A stretch of 64,000 nucleotides of DNA from Microtetraspora sp. NBRC 13810 (lineage in GTDB: Bacteria; Actinomycetota; Actinomycetes; Streptosporangiales; Streptosporangiaceae): the NCBI RefSeq assembly GCF_030268685.1, contig NZ_BSRQ01000014.1:1-64000 (forward strand). The letters are read 5' to 3'. Below the pieces are notes generated by a model. That model worked only from the letters and a program-made list of their open reading frames with translations, searched no databases and was not told where the DNA came from. The number at the start of each line of letters is the position of its first letter. Position 1 is the first letter of the stretch. Both the position numbers and the translations under genes were made by a program. Positions 30,881-39,824 of this stretch are shown here, piece by piece.

Positions 30881-32458
30881 ATGACTGCGCTGACCTACAC
30901 CGTCCTCACCGACCCGGCGTCCTTGGAGGCGTCCGTGGATGGGCGGTCTCCGTCCACGGGGACGGTGTATCTGATGGTCACCAACACCGAAAAGACGGTG
31001 CCCTGGTTGAGGATCGAGGTGAAGGTGCCGGTGGGTGACGGCGCCGGTGACCTCACCCGGGACATCAGTACGATCAAGCCGAAGGGCGAGTACACCGACA
31101 CCCAGTCGGGCCCTCAGGCGGACACCCAGCCGGTGATCGTTCAGCCGCAGGGGACCAACGTCTTCCAGGTCACCCCGCAGAGCGGTCGCATAGAGGGTTT
31201 CGAGCCCGGTGACTACATATTGCTGACGCTGGAGAACGTCACCGTCGCCCCCAACGCCGGGGTGGCCGTGCTGATGGTGACCGAGACCACCAGAACCCCT
31301 AACGGGTGGCAGGTCAGCGATGCGGCGGTGCCGTTGGTGAAGGCCGCTCCGAAGGAGATTCCGCCGCCGCGGGACTTCCGTCCGGACAAGGCCATGCTGG
31401 ACGCCGGAGACGGTCTCACGCTGAACTGGGACGGGTCCGACGACTTCAGGTACGAGATCCGGTTCCCCGGCGGGCAGGTGAACATCGCCCCGGGTAGGCA
31501 TGACTGGTCGCCGGCCGAGGCCCCGAAGCGGGCTACCACCTACATTCTCGTCGCCACCGACCCCACCACCGGGCAGCAGCACTTCCTCACCACGACCGTT
31601 CAGGTGCGTTATCCCGTACTGGAGACGCTCACCGCCACCGTCGGCATCGACACCCCCTGGGTCCAGGGGACGGCGAACAAGGGGCGTGTCACCTTCACCG
31701 ACAACGGGGTGGAGATCTTCAACAACTCCGGCGGGAAGGGGACCGTCGAGGCGGACAAGGCCCTCCTCAACGGTGTGAACACGGAGTGGGTCCAGGGGAG
31801 AGACTCCGACGACGGGAAGCTCACTTTCCCCAAGGATGGGATCAATGTCCGTCAGGGGAGTGGGGCGTGGGGGAACGTGCACGCCGACAAGGCCGACGTC
31901 AACGGTGTGAACACCGAGTGGGTGCAGGGGAGAAGCTCCGACGACGGGAAGCTCACTTTCCCCAAGGATGGGATCAATGTCCGTCAGGGGAGTGGGGCGT
32001 GGGGGAACGTGCACGCCGACAAGGCCGATCTCAACGGTGTGAACACGGAGTGGGTGCAGGGGAGAAGCTCCGACGACGGATGGATCAGCTTCCCCAAGGA
32101 AGGGCTGAACGTGTATCGGGCGGGCATCCACAAGTGGGGAACCGTGTTCTCCAAGCAGGGCCGGACGGCCTCAGGAAAGACCAGCCCCGGGCAGGGCTGG
32201 AGAGCCTACGCACCCGACTCCATCTGCATCGACGTCGACACCACCGCAGGCCAGTTCACCGGTAACCCCGTCTACCTCACCTCCATCGGAGGCGCCGGCG
32301 GCATGCAGTACGACCTGGTCGGCACCAGTGCCGTCTACGACATCACCGCCAACAAGTTCAGCGTCTACCTCAAATGGCGCGACGACCGCGAGCTGACTCC
32401 CGCCATGGCCCAGCAGTTCGGCTGGTACGTCAACTGGACCGGCTACGACGCTCCGTAG
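30881..32458 (+). CDS. Beta-rich protein with 44-residue tandem repeats, 525 aa
   Basis: ATG at 30881 follows GAAGGAG. Residues 1-165 (MTALTYTVLTDPASLEASVD, NVFQVTPQSGRIEGFEPGDY) resemble an actinomycete domain I have seen only in hypothetical proteins. Residues 180-250 look like an Ig-like module. Residues about 255-420 consist of 44-residue repeats (GVNTEWVQGRSSDDGKLTFP, DGINVRQGSGAWGNVHADKA). The C-terminal 100 residues are again beta-rich (PVYLTSIGGAGGMQYDLVGT). There is no signal peptide or membrane helix. Repeats of this kind could form a beta-solenoid or surface structure. Function unknown. Confidence 0.7.
   Translation: MTALTYTVLTDPASLEASVDGRSPSTGTVYLMVTNTEKTVPWLRIEVKVPVGDGAGDLTRDISTIKPKGEYTDTQSGPQADTQPVIVQPQGTNVFQVTPQSGRIEGFEPGDYILLTLENVTVAPNAGVAVLMVTETTRTPNGWQVSDAAVPLVKAAPKEIPPPRDFRPDKAMLDAGDGLTLNWDGSDDFRYEIRFPGGQVNIAPGRHDWSPAEAPKRATTYILVATDPTTGQQHFLTTTVQVRYPVLETLTATVGIDTPWVQGTANKGRVTFTDNGVEIFNNSGGKGTVEADKALLNGVNTEWVQGRDSDDGKLTFPKDGINVRQGSGAWGNVHADKADVNGVNTEWVQGRSSDDGKLTFPKDGINVRQGSGAWGNVHADKADLNGVNTEWVQGRSSDDGWISFPKEGLNVYRAGIHKWGTVFSKQGRTASGKTSPGQGWRAYAPDSICIDVDTTAGQFTGNPVYLTSIGGAGGMQYDLVGTSAVYDITANKFSVYLKWRDDRELTPAMAQQFGWYVNWTGYDAP
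31772..32100 (+). repeat. 132-bp tandem repeat inside the 525-aa protein gene
   Basis: Units begin near 31772, 31904 and 32036 with exact 132-base spacing. The first two full units are almost identical (shared GACGGGAAGCTCACTTTCCC and GATGGGATCAATGTCCGTC); the third diverges after about 40 bases, and a more diverged unit precedes them (31640-31770). The high identity shows recent expansion. Confidence 0.85.
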
Positions 32459-32572
32459 AGCGCGGCCGAGCGCGTTATAGGTATCAACGGGCGGCGGCGC
32501 TTGCGCGTCGTCGCCCGGCCCTGCGCCGGCAGGGCTGCATCAACCCAGGCTCACCGAGCGTGGCCGGCCAGG

Positions 32573-33544
32573 TCATGGGCTGGGCGCCGAACATGCCTGG
32601 TAGGTGGTGGCCGGCAGCTCGGACAGGTCCGGTTGCCGGTCGGCTGGTGCCGACCGAACGGCGCTCTCCAAGGCAGGGGCCATGTCCAGAGCATCGAGGA
32701 ACGCGGCGGCGGCCGGAGAGGGGCGCAGGGAGCTCCAGATCAGGTGTTCCACCCGGGTGGGGGGATCACGGAGTTCGACGACGTGCACGTGAGGGAGTTC
32801 GGTGACGAAGGCGGCGGGCAGCAGGCCGATGCCCAGGCCGAGGCGGACGAGGCGCGCCATGAGGTCCGCGTTCGTCACCTCAAGGGCGACCTCGCGGCTG
32901 ACGCCGGCGGCGGCGAACGCCTCGTCCGACTGAGCGCGTGCGGCCGTGCCGGCGGGAAAGTCGACGAACACCTCGCTGGACAGCCGGTGCAGGTCCACGT
33001 CGGCCTCGTCGGCCAGCGGGTGGCCGGGTGCGACCACCGCGACCAGTTCACCCTGTGCCAGGGCGCGGCCCCGGACGCCCTTCGGGCGCACGCTCGGCGG
33101 CAGGCCGAGGAACGCGATGTCCAGGGTGCCCTGCTGTACCCGTTCGGTCAGCTCGTCGCTCGACCCCACGCGCAGTGTGATCCGCACCTGCGGATGGCGG
33201 ACCTGGAAGCTTTTCAGCGCGCTCGCCAGGTCGACCGCCGTGACGGTGGGGATGGTGCCGATGGCGAGCCTGCCGCGGAGCTCTCCGGAGGCCGCCGCGA
33301 CCTCGGCGCGCGCCCGTTCGGCGGCGTCGAGTGCCTGCCGAGCGGCGGGCAGGAACGCTTCGCCGGCGGGGGTGAGGCTGACCCGGCGGCTGGTGCGGTC
33401 GAAGAGCCGGGCGCCCAGCTCGCGTTCCAGCCGGGCGATCTGGTGGCTCAGCGCGGACTGGACGACCCGGCAACGCTCGGCGGCACGGGTGAAGTTCGCC
33501 GTCTCGGCCACCGCTACCACGTAGCGCATCTGCTGTAGCTCCAC
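32573..33544 (-). CDS. LysR-family transcriptional regulator
   Basis: A 323-residue protein: winged helix at residues 1-60 (ETANFTRAAERCRVVQSALS, ARLFDRTSRRVSLTPAGEAF), linker helix and a periplasmic-binding-like effector domain at 88-290 (RLAIGTIPTVTAVDLASALK). GTG 33544 (VELQQMRYVVAVAE) gives the family's standard start. It is divergent from the broken MFS gene at 33624, which was presumably its target. Confidence 0.88.
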   Translation of the reverse strand: MELQQMRYVVAVAETANFTRAAERCRVVQSALSHQIARLERELGARLFDRTSRRVSLTPAGEAFLPAARQALDAAERARAEVAAASGELRGRLAIGTIPTVTAVDLASALKSFQVRHPQVRITLRVGSSDELTERVQQGTLDIAFLGLPPSVRPKGVRGRALAQGELVAVVAPGHPLADEADVDLHRLSSEVFVDFPAGTAARAQSDEAFAAAGVSREVALEVTNADLMARLVRLGLGIGLLPAAFVTELPHVHVVELRDPPTRVEHLIWSSLRPSPAAAAFLDALDMAPALESAVRSAPADRQPDLSELPATTYQACSAPSP

Positions 33545-33623
33545 AGATCCATCGTGTATCACGATCGCCACCTTGACAAATATGCGTTGGACTCATAGAT
33601 CTACGTGTCCGAGGCTGAGTGGC

Positions 33624-34420
33624 ATGACGAACGCAGTCGGGTCGGCCACACCGCGCCAGGCGTGCCACGCGCCGCTGAGCCGCGGGTTGCTCCTCCTGAT
33701 GGCCGCGGCGACGGGGCTCTCGGTCGCCAACAACTACTTCGCCCAGCCGCTGCTGGACCTGCTCGGCCGGGAGCTTCGGCTCGGCGCCACGATGGCCGCA
33801 CTGCTCGTCACGGCCGCGCAGGTCGGTTACGGGCTGGGGCTGATGCTGCTCGTCCCGCTCGGCGACCTGGTCGAACGCCGCCGGCTCGCCGTCCTGCTGT
33901 ACGCGGCGACCGCGGTGTTCCTGCTGGTCTCGGCGACCGCGCCGAACGGGCCCATGCTGCTGGCCGGGACCGTGCTCACCGCGTTCACCTCGGTGGCGGC
34001 CCAGGTCGTGGTGCCGTACGCCGCCACGCTCGCGGCACCGGGGCGGCGCGGCCGGGTGATCGGCATGGTGATGACCGGCCTGATGCTGGGCGCCCTGCTG
34101 TCCCGCACGGTATCGCGCTGTTCCGCCACGAACCCGTGTTGCGGTGGCGGGCCGGCATCGCCGCCCTGTCGCTCGCGTCGTTCCAGGTGCTGTGGACGGC
34201 CGTGACCTTCCTGCTCGCCGGTCCTCGGTACGGCTGGTCCGAGGCGGCCATCGGGCTGCTCGGGCTGGTCGGCGCGGTGGGCACGGTGACCACGGTGGTG
34301 GCCGGCCGCCTGGCTGACCGCGGCCACGTGCAAGGGGTCACCGGGATCGGCACCGCCGCGCTGGCCGCGTCCTGGCTGCTGATCGGCGCGGCCGAGAGCT
34401 CCCGTGTCGCGGAAGCGGCC
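33624..34420 (+). pseudogene. MFS transporter with internal out-of-frame deletion
   Basis: Residues from ATG 33624 encode the first five to six helices (LLLLMAAATGLSVANNYFAQ, VAAQVVVPYAATLAAPGRRG, MTGLMLGALLSRTVS). Near 34110 the coding frame changes and resumes as ALFRHEPVLRWRAGIAALSL, helices eight to ten, ending around 34420. In intact relatives about 45 residues lie between these segments, so a deletion of about 130-140 bases shifted the frame; the last helices are also missing. The gene is non-functional. Confidence 0.75.
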
Positions 34421-34512
34421 CCCTCTCTGACTGCCCGGCATCGGTCAGCTCGCCGAGGTTCGGCGGCAGGCCGTCAGCACGCCGTCAGTGCCGGCCGATG
34501 TCCGTTGCCTCG

Positions 34513-34782
34513 TCACCGGCCGCCGTCCCACCGGTCGCCGTCCCAGCGTCCGCCGTCCCACCGGTCGCCGTCCCACCGGTCGCCGTCCCACCGGTCGCCG
34601 TTCCAGCGATCGCCCCTCCAGCGGTCGCCGTCCCACTGGTCCGGGCGCCCGGGGTCCTCCTGACTGCTCGCGGCCGCCTTCGCGGGGCCGTGAGCCGACG
34701 TGGCCATGGAAGTGCCGGCCGGCCACAGTGCGAGCGTGCTGAGGGACACCGCCCCGAGCACCTGGAGTCGCTTGCTCTGCAT
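34513..34782 (-). CDS. Secreted 89-aa peptide with eight WDGDR-type repeats
   Basis: ATG at 34782 follows GGAGGAGACAGC, a strong RBS. Residues 1-36 look like a signal peptide (MQSKRLQVLGAVSLSTLALW, then AxA-type sites near AHGPAKA). After a short linker, residues 50-89 are exactly eight five-residue units: WDGDR, WRGDR, WNGDR, WDGDR, WDGDR, WDGGR, WDGDR, WDGGR. The peptide lies 222 bases downstream of the DUF5819/HTTM pair on the same strand. A processed antimicrobial or signalling peptide is possible; no function is known to me. Confidence 0.65.
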   Translation of the reverse strand: MQSKRLQVLGAVSLSTLALWPAGTSMATSAHGPAKAAASSQEDPGRPDQWDGDRWRGDRWNGDRWDGDRWDGDRWDGGRWDGDRWDGGR

Positions 34783-35004
34783 GCTGTCTCCTCCCGATGA
34801 GGACTCGAAGCCCTCGAACGAGGACCCGGAATCCGAAACCGGTCACCCACGCATCTTCCCGACATGTCGCCCAGGATTCGCCTCATCTCTCCGTGCGGCA
34901 GCCGGTTGAGCTGGGTGTTTGCGTAACCGGGCGGTCTGGGCGGCGGAACCACCACGCAGTGTTGACCAGGCCGGGATCGGCACCGTGACCCGAACCGTCC
35001 GCCA

Positions 35005-36027
35005 TTACCTCGACATGCGGAGAACTGGGGCCAACACGGTCCGTACGCGCTGTGCCAGCACGGTTCGTACGAGTTGTGCGGCCCGCTCGATGGAGGAGCC
35101 CCGGATGAAAAGGAGATCGGTCGACATCATGATCAGCGAAAAGGAGAGCAGCCCCATCAGCAGACCGATCCCGGCATGCATGCCCATCACCGCGACGAGT
35201 CCCACCCGCCTCGCGACGCTGTTCAACATCAGCAACGGGAACGTCAACTGGACGAAGACCGCGGCATAGGTGCCCAGCGTGACCAGGAGGGCGTTGTCGT
35301 AGATCAGCCGGCTCAGCCCCGGGAACGGCTGCACCTCCTCGATGCGGAGCGCGTAGTACAGCGCCGTCCCCTCCTGCCAGGCGCCTCCCTGAACCTTGAG
35401 CAGGCCGGTGTTCATGTACATGAGGCAGACCTGGATCAGTGTCGCGAGAAGCGCGGTGTTGTGCAGGACGGTGGCCACCCGCCGGCGCAGGCCGCCCGTC
35501 CCGGGATCGGGGGAGGCCGACAGCCTTGCCGCCCGCTTCGCGTCGAGCGACCAGCGGGCCGAGAGATCGGCGAACGACAGGTAGATCAGCACCAGCTGCA
35601 TGACGTCGTCACCGCCGTCGAGCACCCATGGCTGGCGGTGCCGCCAGGACCACACCATGATCGCCAGCAGCGGGGTCACCCAACGTGTCCGCCAGCCCAC
35701 CAGGAAGAGCGCGGCCAGGACGATGAACGCGTGGTAGAGCACCTCGAACTGGACCCCGGAGTCGGAGAGGGCGAACAGCGAGAACGTCCTGTCCTTCGCC
35801 AGGCTCTCCCTGAGCGGGCCGCTGGACAGGGGCGACTCCGGGCCCCACAGCAGGCGGCGGTCGCCGTAGTTGAGCAGGAGAAGGCCCAGCAGGATGAGGC
35901 CATAGCCGATACGCAGCAGGGCCAGGCCGTACACCCCGTAGCGAATGGTGCTGACCCGCTCCACCACGTCCAGGACACACCCGCGTATACGGCCGGGCAT
36001 CCGTGGAAAGGCGGGCTCGTTCCTCAC
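35005..36027 (-). CDS. HTTM-domain membrane protein (SdpB-like)
   Basis: A 340-residue multi-span membrane protein of the HTTM family, which is related to vitamin K-dependent gamma-carboxylase membrane domains (ALLRIGYGLILLGLLLLNYG, TRWVTPLLAIMVWSWRHRQP, FVQLTFPLLMLNSVARRVGL). SdpB of Bacillus, which is required to mature the SDP cannibalism toxin, belongs to the same group. Its ATG overlaps the stop of the DUF5819 gene (ATGA), so the two are a unit. The chemical role of SdpB-like proteins remains open. Confidence 0.8.
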   Translation of the reverse strand: MRNEPAFPRMPGRIRGCVLDVVERVSTIRYGVYGLALLRIGYGLILLGLLLLNYGDRRLLWGPESPLSSGPLRESLAKDRTFSLFALSDSGVQFEVLYHAFIVLAALFLVGWRTRWVTPLLAIMVWSWRHRQPWVLDGGDDVMQLVLIYLSFADLSARWSLDAKRAARLSASPDPGTGGLRRRVATVLHNTALLATLIQVCLMYMNTGLLKVQGGAWQEGTALYYALRIEEVQPFPGLSRLIYDNALLVTLGTYAAVFVQLTFPLLMLNSVARRVGLVAVMGMHAGIGLLMGLLSFSLIMMSTDLLFIRGSSIERAAQLVRTVLAQRVRTVLAPVLRMSR

Positions 36028-36761
36028 TCGTGCGCTTCTCTCCAGAGTTCAACCGCCTCTGCCGTCACGGGGGTCGCTTTCCACCACGCGAATTCGCTGT
36101 GGCTCGTCGTGTCGTCGGCGCTGTTCCGGTCCGCGAAGCGCGGATAGAAGTCAGTGGTGATTCGTACCTGGACCGCCGTCACCCCGTCGCCCCACCGCGC
36201 GCGTGCCGCCATCGTCGCGATCGCCGTCAGGTGGCGCACCGCCAGGGCCTGGAAGGCGGGGTCGGGGGGCTGCCGCGCCTCGGCGGCCTGCGCCTCGGCT
36301 TCGGCCTCCCCGCTCACGGCGGACGGTTGCACGCGGGCGTCCGCCATCATCTGACGACCGCCGCCCACCAGCCGGGCGATCCGCCGCGGGAGCGCGGTGC
36401 CACGGACTATGTCCAGTTGGGGCGCGGTGATGTCCAACCAGCCGGTCTGTCTCTCCGCGCCCCCGGAGTCCCGGACCTTCGCCCGGACCAGGACGCGGGA
36501 GTTGTAGTCGACCGGGTCGGGCGCGAAGAGTTCCCAGTTCTGCCGGAAATAGGGATTGATGTAGCCCTCGACGACCGGAGCGCTCATCGCGGAGATCGCA
36601 TTCCGGGGCGCGACGAAGAGGAACACCGCCACGAAGTGAAAGACCAGAAAAAGCGCGCACCCCAGGTACGTCAAGAGGACGACCCAGCGCTTCCAGCCGG
36701 ACAACGCGGCATCCGGGCCCCCGGGAGCGGACGCCCCCGTGAGCGGAGGCCGTTCAGCCAT
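36024..36761 (-). CDS. DUF5819 membrane-anchored protein (SdpA-like position)
   Basis: A 245-residue protein with one N-terminal membrane helix (WVVLLTYLGCALFLVFHFVA, about residues 24-50) and an extracytoplasmic domain with the family motif NPYFRQNWELFAPDPV. DUF5819 proteins are usually encoded directly before an HTTM protein, as here. This mirrors SdpA-SdpB of Bacillus, which act on a secreted toxin precursor. Candidate substrate: the repeat peptide at 34513-34782. Confidence 0.8.
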   Translation of the reverse strand: MAERPPLTGASAPGGPDAALSGWKRWVVLLTYLGCALFLVFHFVAVFLFVAPRNAISAMSAPVVEGYINPYFRQNWELFAPDPVDYNSRVLVRAKVRDSGGAERQTGWLDITAPQLDIVRGTALPRRIARLVGGGRQMMADARVQPSAVSGEAEAEAQAAEARQPPDPAFQALAVRHLTAIATMAARARWGDGVTAVQVRITTDFYPRFADRNSADDTTSHSEFAWWKATPVTAEAVELWREAHE

Positions 36762-37015
36762 GGCCCACGTTCATGAAGTCACCGTCTCCCTCCGGGCCGT
36801 CGGGCGGGCGTGGTCCCGCCACCCGGCCCGCGTACCGTCCCCGCTCGGGCACCACGATGTCGTTACCCGGACCGATCCCAAGGAGAGAGCACATCTCCAC
36901 AAAGCATCACGAAGGATCGCCTGTTCGCGGCGTGACGCGGCTTGTCGCCAGGGCGATGAGCGGGGCGGGCCGCCATGCGGATCCGGTCCGCTCACCGCCG
37001 CCGGAGCCGGTCAGG

Positions 37016-37486
37016 TCAGGTCACCATGATGGCGGGTGTCTCGGTGACCTGGTTCACCTCGCCGAACAGTCCGCGCAGGATCTGCAGGATGTTGCCGGAC
37101 AGGGCGGCTGAGGCGACCGGGTCGAGGATCTCGGCCAGCGACGGGATGCCCAGGTCGAAGGCGGCGGTGAAGGTGACCGTGCTCCCCCCGGTGGCCGGCT
37201 CGACCAGCCACGTCCCCTCGAAGGTCATGAAGTCCCCGCTGACCTGGGTGAACGAGATCGACCTCGTGCCCGGATCGAAGGTGTCCCGCTCGGTCCACCT
37301 GAGCAGGCCGTTGCGGAAACTCACCGTCCAGTCCGACAGGTGGGTGTGCGCGTCTTCCTGGGGGTGCACGACGACCTCGTGCACGGTGGCGGTGAGCTCG
37401 GGGTAGCGGGCGAAGTCGCCGACTCTGAGGTAGGCGTCGCCGGGGTCGGCGTCCCGGACGAGGACCTTCACGGTGACATGGCGCAT
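37016..37486 (-). CDS. SRPBCC polyketide cyclase/aromatase-like protein
   Basis: A 156-residue START/SRPBCC-fold protein (VRDADPGDAYLRVGDFARYP, SFTQVSGDFMTFEGTWLVEP, helix GNILQILRGLFGEVNQ). Members bind hydrophobic ligands and include single-domain aromatase/cyclases. It is the last gene of a four-gene leftward operon, 32 bases after the aminotransferase. No polyketide synthase is visible in the window, so the ligand is open. Confidence 0.8.
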   Translation of the reverse strand: MRHVTVKVLVRDADPGDAYLRVGDFARYPELTATVHEVVVHPQEDAHTHLSDWTVSFRNGLLRWTERDTFDPGTRSISFTQVSGDFMTFEGTWLVEPATGGSTVTFTAAFDLGIPSLAEILDPVASAALSGNILQILRGLFGEVNQVTETPAIMVT

Positions 37487-37518
37487 GGTGAACGAACTCC
37501 GGTTTCGTGGTGGTAGGG

Positions 37519-38763
37519 CTAGGCGCGGGACACGACCGCGCGCAGGGCGCTGTCGAACGCCTCGTGGAAGAACGCGAGGTCGCTCTCCTCCAGTACGGCG
37601 GGCGGGGTGAGACGGAGCACACGGGAGGCGTTGAGCGAGTGGTTCACCAGGACCCCGCGTGCGAGGAGGTCCAGGACCAGTTCCCCGACGTCGGCCTGGG
37701 TGGCGAACTCCAGCCCGATGAGCAGGCCGCGGCCCCTGACCTCGGTGACCCGGCCGGGTGCGTGCCGTTCGCAGGTCCGCCGCACCTCGGCGAGCAGCCG
37801 AGCGCCGATCTTCGCCGCCCGGTGTACCAGGTCCTCCTCCTGCAGCACCTGGATGGTGGCCAGCGCGGCGGCGCAGGCCAGCGGCGAGCCGCCGAAGGTG
37901 GAGGAGTGCAGGAACGGGTCCCGGCCGAAGGGCTCGTAGACGTCGGCGCGGGCGACCATCGCCGCCACCGGCACGACGCCTCCGCTGAGGCCCTTCCCGG
38001 TCAGCAGCATGTCCGGGACGACCCCCTCGTCCTCGACGCCCCACCACGAGCCGAGCCTGCCGAGCCCGGTCTGGATCTCGTCCACGACCAGGAGCGCGCC
38101 GTACTCGGCGCACGCGTCGGCGACCGCGCGCAGGTAGCCCCGCGGCGGGACGACCACGCCGCCCTCGCCCTGCACCGGTTCCAGCACCACGCAGGCCCGG
38201 CCCGGCCGCTCGGCGAGCGCCGCGCGCAGTTCCGCCGCGTCGCCGTACCCGACGTGCGTGGTCTCGGTCAGCAGCGGCGCGAACGGCTGCTGGTAGAGCG
38301 GGTTGGCGGTGACGCTGAGCGCGCCGATCGTCTTGCCGTGGAACCCGGAACGGGCCGAGACCAGGGCGGTTCTGCCGTGCGCCCGGGCCAGTTTGATCGC
38401 GGTCTCGGTGGCCTCGGTGCCCGAGTTGACGAAGTGCACGTAGTCCAGGCCGGGCGGGGTGACGGCGGCGAGCGCCTCCGCGGCGCGGGCGGTGACCGGT
38501 TCGGCGAACACGCGGGTGGCCAGCGGGTGCAGGTCGAGCTGCCGGTGTACGGCTTCGATCACCCGCGGGTGGCGGTGGCCCAGGATGAAGACACCGTATC
38601 CACCGAAGTCGAGGAACCGCCTGCCTCCGGCGGCGGTCACCCAGACGCCGTTCGACGCCGTCTCGACGATGTCGCCGAGCAGCCTGCTCAGCGCGGCCCG
38701 CCCGGTGCTCAGGTGCCGCCGGTAGAGCTCGATGGTCTCGTCCGGGGCCGTGACCTGGGCCAT
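37519..38763 (-). CDS. Class III PLP-dependent aminotransferase
   Basis: A 414-residue fold-type I aminotransferase. Visible motifs: HFVNSGTEATETAIKLARAH (about residues 110-129), FHGKTIGALS, LLVVDEIQTGLGRLG (PLP aspartate) and the PLP lysine in LLTGKGLSGGVVP (about 266-278). Relatives use omega-amino groups, e.g. ornithine, putrescine or diaminobutyrate. The ATG overlaps the stop of the SDR gene by one base. In this operon it may install an amine on the product of the reductase. Full length, intact. Confidence 0.88.
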   Translation of the reverse strand: MAQVTAPDETIELYRRHLSTGRAALSRLLGDIVETASNGVWVTAAGGRRFLDFGGYGVFILGHRHPRVIEAVHRQLDLHPLATRVFAEPVTARAAEALAAVTPPGLDYVHFVNSGTEATETAIKLARAHGRTALVSARSGFHGKTIGALSVTANPLYQQPFAPLLTETTHVGYGDAAELRAALAERPGRACVVLEPVQGEGGVVVPPRGYLRAVADACAEYGALLVVDEIQTGLGRLGSWWGVEDEGVVPDMLLTGKGLSGGVVPVAAMVARADVYEPFGRDPFLHSSTFGGSPLACAAALATIQVLQEEDLVHRAAKIGARLLAEVRRTCERHAPGRVTEVRGRGLLIGLEFATQADVGELVLDLLARGVLVNHSLNASRVLRLTPPAVLEESDLAFFHEAFDSALRAVVSRA

Positions 38764-39824
38764 CAGGCCACCGCCCCGTTGCGTGCGGCGGTCGCGGCCA
38801 CCAGGACGCCCTGCCGGTGCGCCCAGTACTCCACCGACCTGATGAACGCCTCGCGCAGCCCGGCCCGGTCACGTGCCAGGCCGGGGCCGATCTTGTCGAG
38901 CGTGCTCGGCAGCGCGGTCTCGCCCTGGAAGAGCAGCATCAGCTCGGTGAACACCTTGAACCGGCGGCGCTGGGCGTGCGAGGCGACCTCGGCGAGCAGC
39001 GGCATCAGCAGCCGGTCCACCGACTCGGCCGGGACCATCCGCGGGCGGTCGGGGCGCAGGCCGAACCGGTGGGCCACGGCCACGCAGCCGTCCACCATCT
39101 CGATCAGCGGGAGCGCGCTCTCCCCGGCGGTGAGCCAGTGCTCCTCGCCGGTCTGCCCGGCCCGGACCAGCATCCCGACCGCCCGGGCGGCGACATCCTG
39201 CGGAACGCAGTCGATCAGCGAATCGGGGGCCGCGGGCACCACCGGCACGGCGTTGAGCACGATCGACCCGGCCACCTTGTGCAGCCCCTGGAACGCGCTG
39301 ATGTGACCGTCCGCCGTGTCGCCGATGATGATCGACGGCCGGACGATGGTGGCGGGCAGGCCGCTGTCCCGCACCGCCCGCTCCGCGGCGATCTTGGAGG
39401 CGATGTAGGCGGCCGGACCGCCCGGCCCCTGGTCAGGCGATTCGCCGGCATCCGGCGGCCGGGCCACGAAGGCGGTGCTCACGTGGTATTACGGCACCGC
39501 CGCCCGCGCGGCGAACGCGAGCATCCGCCGGGTGCCGCCCAGGTTGGTGGCGAAGATCGCGGCCCGCTTCGCCTGCCAGCCGGTGGCCGCCGCCGAGTGC
39601 ACGATCAGATCGACCCTGCGGCCCAGCTCGGCCACCTGGTCCGGCGCGAGTCCCAGATCGTCCCGGCCGAGGTCGCCGACGACCTCGGTCACCCGCTGGT
39701 CGTTGAGGGGTTTCCGGTGCCGCAGGCAGACGAGGTCGAAGTCGCCCGCCAACTCATCGATGAGGGCCTGCCCCATGACACCGCTTCCGCCGGTGAGCAG
39801 AAGCGTGCCGTTCTTGCCGCTCAT
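38763..39824 (-). pseudogene. SDR-family reductase interrupted by in-frame TAA
   Basis: A single continuous frame of 354 codons except for TAA at 39489-39491 (codon 112). The first part has the NAD(P) motif TGGSGVMGQALIDELAG and VDLIVHSAAATGW. The second has the catalytic YxxxK in AAYIASKIAAE and VRPSIIIGDTADG. It is an extended SDR of the thioester-reductase/NAD_binding_4 type. The stop sits just before the conserved YHVSTAFVA strand, where relatives read F/Y-H-H-V-S-T-A. Either the gene is dead, or there is a sequencing error or readthrough. A GTG at 39482 could restart translation but the product would lack the cofactor site. Confidence 0.75.

Noticed and set aside
31640-32100. Repeats as a CRISPR array
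   Set aside because: The units are 132 bases long, contiguous, in frame and encode a protein repeat; there are no spacers. The same holds for the 138-base TPR repeats at 17040-18290.
30686-32131. A 481-codon minus-strand frame over the repeat protein
   Set aside because: It repeats because the sense gene repeats; no RBS, no family, and codon bias favours the plus strand.
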